DNA from: Pseudomonadota bacterium
GTDB lineage: Bacteria; Pseudomonadota; Gammaproteobacteria; JAKAQQ01
Direction: 5' to 3'
Assembly: GCA_021852325.1 (NCBI GenBank)
Contig: JAJZNM010000171.1
Location: 1 to 6,896, forward strand
DNA length: 6,896 nucleotides
This document shows, piece by piece, positions 1-5,430 of the stretch. Position numbers and translations under genes: made by a program. Each line of letters starts with the position of its first letter. The stretch's first letter is position 1. Below the pieces are notes generated by a model. It had not been told where the DNA came from. It saw nothing but the letters and a program-made list of their open reading frames with translations, and made no database searches.

Positions 1-2
1 TG

Positions 3-851
3 GATCCCATGTTTCACGAGATTGCCCGGAGGATGCCGGGCTTCCTCAAGCTGCCCGCGAGTGGAAAAAACGCCATCTGGTTCAGTTCGACCGTGCTTTT
101 GTCGGTATTGGGCTTCTATCTCTGGCCCCATACCTTCGGTTCGGTCTATGCCGCCCGTGACGCAGACCTGTTCCGGAAGAATGCGATCGCGCTGCCGCTG
201 TACCAGCTGATCCTCCTGTTTGTCTTTTTGGGCGGTTTTGCGGCGCTCATCCTGTTGCCCGGACTGCCTGACCACGACCTCGCCCTGCTCGCGGCTGCGG
301 CGAGGAGCCTGCCGGACTGGGCCCTCGGCCTGATCGGTGGAGCGGGCCTCCTCGCGGCGCTCGTCCCGGGCTCGATGCTCCTCCTCGCGATCGCGACCCA
401 GCTGGCGCGCAACCTGATCGGGTTCGGCCTTGCGGGCTGGGACGAGGAGAAGCTCAATCTTCTGGCCCGCGCGCTCGTGCCCCTGATCGCCCTGGCTGCG
501 ATCGCCTTCGAGTGGCTGAGCGGGAAGGGGATCGTGGTGCTCCTGCTTTTGGGTTATGGCTTCGTAACGCAGCTACTGCCCGCGCTCCTCGCGAGCCTCC
601 TCCCCAGAAATCCGGTGCCGGTGCCTGCGGTCTGGGCCGGAGCGGGGGTGGGAGTGGGCGTGGTTGCGCTCCTCTACTTCGGCGGATCCCGGGTGCATCA
701 CCTGCTTGAAATGCTCCCACGCCCTTGGCGCGATCTCAACTATGGCATCTTGGCACTTGCCCTGAACGCGCTCATCCTGCTCCTCGTGAGCGCGATCGTG
801 CGTCCCCGGGGTGGGCATGCGCCGCTGCCGGCCGGGACCGGGGTTTCATGA
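3..851 (+). CDS. Sodium:solute symporter family (SSF) permease, 5'-truncated C-terminal portion
   Basis: This is the C-terminal part of an inner-membrane secondary transporter that would couple solute uptake to a sodium (or proton) gradient. The frame is open to the left edge with no stop, and the ATG at 9 is not a convincing start, so the N-terminal half lies outside the window. About 282 residues remain, against roughly 480-570 for the family. The visible N-terminus has the SSF-like pattern WFSSTVLLSVLGFYLWPHTF, followed by a short basic loop (DADLFRKNAIALPLYQ) and at least five strongly hydrophobic segments. These sit near 65-87, 105-130, 150-170, 175-198 and 205-225, with one more near 245-265. 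The last 15 residues are polar and Gly/Pro-rich. Its stop (TGA 849-851) overlaps the ATG of the next gene, implying translational coupling and a shared pathway. The SSF assignment is recognition of family pattern; the substrate cannot be told. Confidence 0.8.
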   Translation, partial: DPMFHEIARRMPGFLKLPASGKNAIWFSSTVLLSVLGFYLWPHTFGSVYAARDADLFRKNAIALPLYQLILLFVFLGGFAALILLPGLPDHDLALLAAAARSLPDWALGLIGGAGLLAALVPGSMLLLAIATQLARNLIGFGLAGWDEEKLNLLARALVPLIALAAIAFEWLSGKGIVVLLLLGYGFVTQLLPALLASLLPRNPVPVPAVWAGAGVGVGVVALLYFGGSRVHHLLEMLPRPWRDLNYGILALALNALILLLVSAIVRPRGGHAPLPAGTGVS

Positions 852-2419
852 GCGTCCACGGGAGATCCGTCCGGGGAAGGCGCCCTTCCCTGTACGCTCG
901 CAACGGCATCGTGGCCACCTCGCAGCCGCTCGCTGCCCAGGCGGGCCTCTTCATCCTCAGGGAAGGGGGCAATGCTGTGGATGCCGCCCTCGCCACCGCG
1001 ATCGCCCTCACGGTCGTCGAACCGACCAGCAATGGGCTGGGCTCGGACACCTTCGCACTGGTCCACGACGGGGCGACGCTCGTCGGACTCAATGGATCCG
1101 GCCGCCTGCCGCGCGCCTTCGATCCGGAGCGGAAGGCGCCATTGCCCGAATCCGGCTGGTTGCCGGTCATGACCCCGGGTGCGCCGCGCGCCTGGGCGGA
1201 TCTCCATGCGCGTTTCGGCCATCTGCCCTTCGCACGCCTGTTTGGGCCCGCCATCGCCTATGCAGAGCAGGGATACCCGCTATCGCCCGTGGTGGCCCAT
1301 TTCTGGGAGCGCGCCGCCGAGCGCTTCCAGGGCCCTTCGTTCCAGGCGTGGCAGAGGACCTTTCTGCCGGGAGGATTCCGCCCCCGCCCGGGTGCCTTCT
1401 GGCAATCGGCGGATCTCGCCCGTACGCTCGAACGGATCGCGGACAGTCACGCGCGGGATTTTTATGAGGGCACGATCGCACACCAGATCGATCAAGCGGC
1501 ACATGCCGAAGGTGGATGGCTCCGCGGGGAGGATCTCGCCGGACACCGGAGCGAGTGGGTCACCCCCTGGTCGATTGTGTATCACGATCACACCATCCAT
1601 GAACTGCCCCCGAATAGCCAGGGTGTGGTCGCACTCGAGGCGTTGGGTCTTCTCGAGCCATCACCCGCGGGGGAGGATTCCGCAGCGACGCTACACGAGA
1701 GTATCGAGGCCATCAAGCTCGCCTTCGAGGATGCGCTGGAGCGGGTCGGGGATCCCGCCGATTCGGATTCGGCCCGGGGTCTTCTGGAACCCGAGGCGCT
1801 CGCCCGGCGCCGCAGGGCGCTTGGCCGGGCACCTCGCCGCTTTGATCCCGCGTCCCCCTTCCTCGGCGGGACCGTCTATCTCGCGTGTGCGGACTGCTCG
1901 GGCCTCATGGTGAGCCTGATCCAGTCGAACTACATGGGTTTCGGTTCCGGCGTCGTGGTTCCGGGAACCGGGATCGCACTGTCCAACCGCGCGCTTTGCT
2001 TTGGACCCCGGATGGAGGGGAGTCCCAACCGGATCGGCCCCCTCCGCCGCAGCTATCACACGCTTATGCCCGGATTCCTCGTGTCCGAGGCCGGACTCCT
2101 CGGACCCTTCGGCGTCATGGGGGGATTCATGCAGCCCCAAGGTCATCTCCAGATCATCCAGGCCCTGGTCGATCGGGGCCTCGATCCCCAGAGCGCCGTC
2201 GACGAGCCGCGCTGGCGATGGGACGGGGGGTTGCACGTCGCGATCGAGCCCGATTTCCCGCCCGAGGCGGCCGAGACGCTCGCGGCAGCCGGGCATGAGG
2301 TGATCCGCACGGATTCGGGTTTCGGATTCGGCCGTGCGCAGATTGTTTTGAGGCTGCCCGGAGGTGGTTTTGTGGCGGGTTCCGATTCGCGCGCGGACGG
2401 ATTGGCGGTCGGTTACTGA
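848..2419 (+). CDS. Gamma-glutamyltransferase-superfamily Ntn hydrolase (GGT-like, possibly amidohydrolase/acylase type)
   Basis: A 523-residue GGT-fold enzyme. Family members are made as proenzymes that self-cleave before a Thr, which becomes the N-terminal nucleophile and attacks an amide bond. The conserved order is visible: GGNAVDAA (40-47), SNGLGSD (61-67), LNGSG (81-85), GGT-VYL with the predicted nucleophile Thr342, then IQSNY, GFGSGVVVPGTGI, GVMGGFMQPQGH (from 422) and a closing GSDSRADGLAVGY. Cleavage would fall between Gly341 and Thr342, giving about 341 + 182 residues. No signal peptide is seen, so a cytoplasmic location is inferred, unlike periplasmic E. coli GGT. The ATG at 848 is preferred over upstream starts because it forms an ATGA overlap with the symporter stop and removes a low-complexity N-terminus. 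From memory the C-terminal half looks closer to the oxamate-amidohydrolase (HpxW-like) branch than to glutathione hydrolases. The substrate is unknown, and coupling to a permease suggests it acts on an imported amide. Confidence 0.88.
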   Translation: MSVHGRSVRGRRPSLYARNGIVATSQPLAAQAGLFILREGGNAVDAALATAIALTVVEPTSNGLGSDTFALVHDGATLVGLNGSGRLPRAFDPERKAPLPESGWLPVMTPGAPRAWADLHARFGHLPFARLFGPAIAYAEQGYPLSPVVAHFWERAAERFQGPSFQAWQRTFLPGGFRPRPGAFWQSADLARTLERIADSHARDFYEGTIAHQIDQAAHAEGGWLRGEDLAGHRSEWVTPWSIVYHDHTIHELPPNSQGVVALEALGLLEPSPAGEDSAATLHESIEAIKLAFEDALERVGDPADSDSARGLLEPEALARRRRALGRAPRRFDPASPFLGGTVYLACADCSGLMVSLIQSNYMGFGSGVVVPGTGIALSNRALCFGPRMEGSPNRIGPLRRSYHTLMPGFLVSEAGLLGPFGVMGGFMQPQGHLQIIQALVDRGLDPQSAVDEPRWRWDGGLHVAIEPDFPPEAAETLAAAGHEVIRTDSGFGFGRAQIVLRLPGGGFVAGSDSRADGLAVGY

Positions 2420-2495
2420 TCATTCGGGCCCTCTCCCTGTGCCCCGGCGAAGGGTCGTATGCAGCCAAAGGAGACGCTCGCCCGGTTGACTCCCG

Positions 2496-2501
2496 TATAC
2501 T
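2496..2501 (+). promoter_or_regulatory. Putative -10 box (TATACT) for the dsbG-like gene
   Basis: TATACT differs from the sigma-70 -10 consensus by one base and lies in the 112-base gap after the GGT-like gene. It would start transcription near 2508, about 24 bases before the chosen ATG at 2532. No good -35 hexamer is found 16-19 bases upstream. A TTGACT at 2486-2491 looks like a -35 box but is too close to pair with this box. The rest of the gap (2420-2495) shows no recognisable terminator or RNA. Confidence 0.4.
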
Positions 2502-2531
2502 GTAGGAAGACTCCTGGATCCGGTGAACGGC

Positions 2532-3326
2532 ATGATGTTCGGATTGTCGAAAGTCCGCTACGCGACCAGTCTGGTCCTGGTCCTCGGATGGGGGATCGTC
2601 CTGGCTGCTCCTCCCGCCTCTGCACACGGGCCGAGTGCTGCGACGCACCAGCTCTTCCAGAAGATGGGCGTGAAGATCGTACGGCGCTTCGCGACGGGTG
2701 TCGGGGTCGAAGGCTATGTGATTCAGTCGGGCATGCACCGCGCCGTGGTCTATACGGTGGGTGGCGGGAGGGCCATCCTGTTCGGACGCCTGGTCAGCGC
2801 TGAGGGGCAAAACCTCTCGGGGCATTTCATCGACCAATATCTCGTCCGGGGTGGCGTCTGGAACCGGCTGGCCGCCTCACCCTTCATCGCCGAAGGCGCG
2901 AAGCATCCGCGCACGATTGTCTACGCCCTGGTCGACCCGAATTGCGTCTATTGCCACCACTTCTGGGAATGGGTGCAACCCTATTTCAAGGAAGGTCTCC
3001 AGGTGCGTTATCTCCTGGTTGCAGTGCTTGCCCCATCGAGTCTCGGCAAGGCCGCACGCATCCTGCAGAGCCGGAATCCGGAGCGGGCCTACAACCAGAT
3101 GGAACAGGCCTACGCACAGGGTGGACTCGCGCCACTCAACCGCAGCCAGATCGACGCCCAGACGTTTGCCAAGATCCGGAATGCCACACTCCTGTTCAGC
3201 TGGCTCGGATTCCGGGGAACCCCGGCGATCATCGTGCGGGGGGCTCACGGCGGACTGCATCTCACGAGCGGCGTGCCGCCCCGGCGGGACCTGCCGGGTC
3301 TCCTCGGGCTCACCCCGGGATCCTGA
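2532..3326 (+). CDS. Secreted thiol:disulfide isomerase, DsbG/DsbC type
   Basis: A 264-residue periplasmic disulfide isomerase/reductase that would correct or reduce disulfides in exported proteins. The N-terminus is a signal peptide: a basic stretch (SKVRY), a hydrophobic core and a PASA-H cleavage site after about residue 31. Next comes a DsbC/DsbG-like dimerisation domain (about 32-115, with GVEGYVI and the GQNLSGHFIDQYL pattern). A thioredoxin-fold domain follows, with active site Cys138-Val-Tyr-Cys141 in DPNCVYCHHFW and the cis-proline loop GTPAI (Thr230-Pro231). Length and layout match E. coli DsbG (248 residues), although the usual active site there is CPYC. The ATG at 2532 is chosen because GGTGA at 2522-2526 sits 5 bases upstream as a ribosome-binding site; GTG 2523 and ATG 2535 are alternatives. 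The domain order and the FIDQYL/CxxC context favour DsbG over DsbC. The electron donor (usually DsbD) is not in the window. Confidence 0.88.
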   Translation: MMFGLSKVRYATSLVLVLGWGIVLAAPPASAHGPSAATHQLFQKMGVKIVRRFATGVGVEGYVIQSGMHRAVVYTVGGGRAILFGRLVSAEGQNLSGHFIDQYLVRGGVWNRLAASPFIAEGAKHPRTIVYALVDPNCVYCHHFWEWVQPYFKEGLQVRYLLVAVLAPSSLGKAARILQSRNPERAYNQMEQAYAQGGLAPLNRSQIDAQTFAKIRNATLLFSWLGFRGTPAIIVRGAHGGLHLTSGVPPRRDLPGLLGLTPGS

Positions 3327-3336
3327 GATCCCGGGG
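3313..3336 (+). terminator. Perfect 10-bp inverted repeat spanning the dsbG-like stop codon
   Basis: CCCCGGGATC (3313-3322) is followed by the loop CTGA (3323-3326) and its exact reverse complement GATCCCGGGG (3327-3336). The stop codon TGA of the dsbG-like gene fills the loop. The stem is strong (8 of 10 pairs are G-C), but what follows is GTCCGTTAT rather than a T run. It is therefore not a classical intrinsic terminator. It could be a 3'-end stabiliser, a pausing or Rho-associated site, or a protein-binding palindrome just upstream of the next promoter. Confidence 0.4.
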
Positions 3337-3342
3337 GTCCGT

Positions 3343-3348
3343 TATACA
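3343..3348 (+). promoter_or_regulatory. Putative -10 box (TATACA) for the metallohydrolase gene
   Basis: TATACA in the 31-base gap after the dsbG-like stop resembles a -10 box and has the same CCGT(T)ATAC context as the box at 2496. Transcription would begin about 3355-3358, essentially at the ATG at 3358. That gives a leaderless or very short-leader mRNA, or a leader of about 35 bases if the ATG at 3391 is used. No clear -35 hexamer is present; the 17-bp upstream position falls in the hairpin. Confidence 0.35.
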
Positions 3349-3357
3349 CGCGCACCG

Positions 3358-4443
3358 ATGCCGATTGAGTTCCTCGAGAGGGAGCCCCCCATGCCGGGGG
3401 TCCCCGCGGAGATCGGTCCAGGACTCTACTGGATCCGGATGCCGCTTGCGCTCGCGCTCAATCATGTCAATCTCTGGCTGATCGAGGATGGTCAGGGCCT
3501 CACGATCATCGATACCGGCATGGATACCCCAGCGACACGCGAGGCCTGGACCACGCTCCTCGATGGCCGTTTTGCGGGCGTGATGGTCCGACGGGTGATG
3601 GCGACCCACCTCCACCCCGACCACGTGGGGCTCGCACGCTGGCTCTGTGATCGCTGCCGGGCGCCATTGGCCATGACACTCGGGGAATATCTCAGTGCGC
3701 GGCTGATCCAGGGCCGGATGGCTCCCGCGGACCGGGATTCGATCCGGAGTTTTTATGCGCGGCACGGTGGCTCGCGACGGGAACTCGAGGCCCTGGAGAG
3801 CCGGGCCCAGTTTTACGTCGAGACGGTACCGGGCCTGCCACTGACGATCGAGCGGCTCGAAGCGGGCCAGCACATCCGGATGGGCGGCACCTGGGAGGTT
3901 CGGGTGGGTGGCGGGCACAGTCCCGAGCATGCCGCGTTCTGGTCTCCGGAGAGACGGGTCTTCATCGGTGGAGATCTGTTGTTGCCACGGATTTCGAGCA
4001 ACATCTCCGTCTTCACCCTGGAACCTGAGGGTGATCCGCTCGCCGCCTACCTCAAGACCCTGGGGCAGCTTGGGGATCTGCCGGACGAGGTGCTCGTGCT
4101 GCCCTCCCATGGACGGCCCTTCCGGGGTGCCCGGGCCCGGATCGAGGAACTCTTGGCGCATCATGGTGAGCGTCTCGAAAGGCTGCTCGAGGCCTTGTCG
4201 GGCGTTTCCAAGACGGCAGCCGATCTCATCCCGGTCCTGTTCGACCGAAAGCTGGACCGTCACGAGATCGGTTTTGCATTCGGGGAGACGCTTGCCCATC
4301 TCAACCGGTTGTGGCTCGGGGGCCTCATCGAACGCGAGGTGGCACCGGACCGGATCCGGTTCCATGCGGTGGTCACCCGTCCGGATGAACGGCGTCGCCT
4401 CGCCCAGCAGGCACTCGAGGCTCCTCGAGCCACGGGTTGCTGA
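3358..4443 (+). CDS. MBL-fold metallohydrolase with C-terminal winged-helix-like domain
   Basis: A 361-residue cytoplasmic metallo-beta-lactamase-fold hydrolase, probably binding two metal ions. Ligands are visible in order: Thr-His84-Leu-His86-Pro-Asp88-His89 (HxHxDH), His187 in GGGHSPEH, Asp206 in IGGDLLLP and His251 in PSHGRPF. This is the complete set expected of an active enzyme of the glyoxalase II/LACTB2-like group. After about residue 285 comes a helical stretch ending in HLNRLWLGGLIEREV and a short beta-like segment (RIRFHAV), like the winged-helix tail common in this subgroup. The start is ambiguous. ATG 3358 has no ribosome-binding site but adds an EREPPMPG-type N-terminus that I recall being conserved in homologues. 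ATG 3391 has GAGAGGGAG six bases upstream and would give 350 residues. The substrate is unknown; thioester, lactone or phosphodiester hydrolysis all occur in the fold. The gene is convergent with the next one, 13 bases apart. Confidence 0.87.
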   Translation: MPIEFLEREPPMPGVPAEIGPGLYWIRMPLALALNHVNLWLIEDGQGLTIIDTGMDTPATREAWTTLLDGRFAGVMVRRVMATHLHPDHVGLARWLCDRCRAPLAMTLGEYLSARLIQGRMAPADRDSIRSFYARHGGSRRELEALESRAQFYVETVPGLPLTIERLEAGQHIRMGGTWEVRVGGGHSPEHAAFWSPERRVFIGGDLLLPRISSNISVFTLEPEGDPLAAYLKTLGQLGDLPDEVLVLPSHGRPFRGARARIEELLAHHGERLERLLEALSGVSKTAADLIPVLFDRKLDRHEIGFAFGETLAHLNRLWLGGLIEREVAPDRIRFHAVVTRPDERRRLAQQALEAPRATGC

Positions 4444-4456
4444 ATCGCTGGGCGGC

Positions 4457-5257
4457 TCAGGAAAAGCGCTCCACCCACCGACCGATCAGGGTATGCAGAC
4501 GCATCACCCCATCCGTCAGCGCGGCCGGTCCCGGTTGCAGGATTTCGCTCGAAGGCACTTCGTAAACCGACCCGGTCTGGACGGCACGGATCCCCTCGAA
4601 CCCGGGGCGGGCACAGAGCCTTTCGGGCCGGAACTTTTTCCCGCACCAGGAGGCCAGGATGAGATCCGGATTCGCCTGGACCACCCGGGCGGGATCCGCG
4701 ATGATGCGGTTTTTGGCCAGCGGTTCGTGTGCCTGGTCCCGGAAGCAGTCGATCCCCCCTGCGATCTCGATGAGCTCCGATACCCAGCCGATGCCTGAAA
4801 TCAGAGGCGCGTCCCATTCCTCGAAATACACGCGGGGATGGCAGGGCCAGTCTTCGGCGGTGTGCCGGATCTCCTGGAGACGGGATTCGAGATCCTGGAT
4901 GAGCCGCACGGCTCGATCGGGACAACGGACGAGTGCGCCCAGGGTTTCGATCATGCGCAGGATGCCAGCCACGTCACGCTGGTTGAAGATGTGCACTTCG
5001 AGGCCGGAACGGACGAGCTGATCGGCGATCGGGGCCTGGAGGTCCGAGAATCCGAGGACGAGATCGGGTTCGAGTGCGAGGATGCGGTCGATCTTCGCGC
5101 TGGTGAATGCGGAGACCCTGGGTTTCTCGGCGCGTGCGCGTTTCGGACGGACCGTAAAGCCGGAAATGCCGACAATACGGTGCTCTTCGCCGAAGAGATA
5201 GAGGGTTTCGGTGGTTTCTTCGGTCAGGCAGACGATGCGCTCAGGGGTCCGGGTCAT
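4457..5257 (-). CDS. Substrate-binding-fold protein of the BtuF/FepB type, apparently non-secreted (cobalamin-binding protein family)
   Basis: A 266-residue periplasmic-binding-protein fold of the iron-complex/vitamin B12 class (two lobes joined by a helix). Visible family patterns are RIVCLTEETTETLYLFG (7-23), GISGFTVRP (30-38), KPRVSAFTSAKIDRILALEPDLVLGFSDLQ split across 45-74, PRVYFEEWDAPLISGIGWVSEL (141-162), SWCGKKFRPER (203-213) and ILQPGPAALTDG (239-250). These match proteins usually annotated as cobalamin-binding or ABC-transporter substrate-binding. No signal peptide or lipobox is present from the chosen start. The frame stays open to 5467, but that extension is low-complexity, overlaps the divergent gene and lacks a hydrophobic core. 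No ribosome-binding site is obvious at the ATG (5257). No permease or ATPase partner is adjacent. Binding of a corrinoid or metal chelate is inferred from family only; a cytoplasmic sensor or storage role is possible. Confidence 0.82.
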   Translation of the reverse strand: MTRTPERIVCLTEETTETLYLFGEEHRIVGISGFTVRPKRARAEKPRVSAFTSAKIDRILALEPDLVLGFSDLQAPIADQLVRSGLEVHIFNQRDVAGILRMIETLGALVRCPDRAVRLIQDLESRLQEIRHTAEDWPCHPRVYFEEWDAPLISGIGWVSELIEIAGGIDCFRDQAHEPLAKNRIIADPARVVQANPDLILASWCGKKFRPERLCARPGFEGIRAVQTGSVYEVPSSEILQPGPAALTDGVMRLHTLIGRWVERFS

Positions 5258-5296
5258 GGCTGCGGGGGATGGCGGAGCACAGCTCCACGCACCGTC

Positions 5297-5302
5297 ATTG
5301 TA
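5297..5302 (-). promoter_or_regulatory. Putative -10 box (TACAAT) for the BtuF-like gene
   Basis: On the minus strand this reads TACAAT, one base off the consensus. Transcription would begin near 5290, about 33 bases before the ATG at 5257. A small inverted repeat (GGAGC at 5274-5278, GCTCC at 5282-5286, 3-base loop) would lie in the leader. No convincing -35 hexamer is present. The rest of the 173-bp divergent region (5258-5430) shows no cobalamin-riboswitch core by eye. Confidence 0.35.
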
Positions 5303-5374
5303 CCGTTGGCCCGCTGGGCAGAGGCATCCGGTGCCATCCTGGAGCCCCGCCGGGCGCACCACGGGGGTGAACTG

Positions 5375-5398
5375 GCCCGGGCTGTTTTTTGCTATCCT
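5375..5398 (+). promoter_or_regulatory. GC palindrome plus T6 tract and TATCCT box upstream of the yihY-like gene
   Basis: GCCCGGGC (5375-5382) is followed by TG, six T residues (5385-5390) and then TATCCT (5393-5398). The last could be a weak -10 box starting transcription near 5405, about 26 bases before the ATG at 5431. The dyad plus T run also resembles an intrinsic terminator: CCGGGC near 5350-5355 could pair with GCCCGG at 5375-5380 across a loop of about 19 bases. No plus-strand gene lies immediately upstream to need one. The two readings cannot be separated from sequence alone. Confidence 0.3.
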
Positions 5399-5430
5399 TG
5401 CCTCACTGGAACTTGAAGGCGGTGCACGAC

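Noticed and set aside
725..847. Forty-one-residue N-terminal extension of the GGT-like protein
   Set aside because: It lies wholly inside the symporter gene, is low-complexity (Arg/Ala/Gly-rich), and no signal peptide results; ATG 848 with the ATGA overlap is the better start.
2486..2491. TTGACT as a -35 box for the dsbG-like gene
   Set aside because: The good TATACT box starts only four bases later, and at 17-18 bases downstream there is no acceptable -10 hexamer.
3310..4365. A 351-codon open frame on the minus strand opposite the metallohydrolase
   Set aside because: The plus strand carries a full set of metal ligands and family motifs here; the minus frame shows no recognisable motif and spans a gene junction.
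4414..4431. Hairpins at the 3' end of the metallohydrolase gene (CTCGAG repeat, GGCTC/GAGCC) as a bidirectional terminator
   Set aside because: Stems are only 5-6 bp, lie inside the coding sequence, and neither strand has a following T run.
5258..5430. Cobalamin riboswitch upstream of the BtuF-like gene
   Set aside because: I looked on the minus strand for the conserved core and B12-box words and found only loose GC-rich resemblance; an Infernal search against the cobalamin riboswitch family would settle it.
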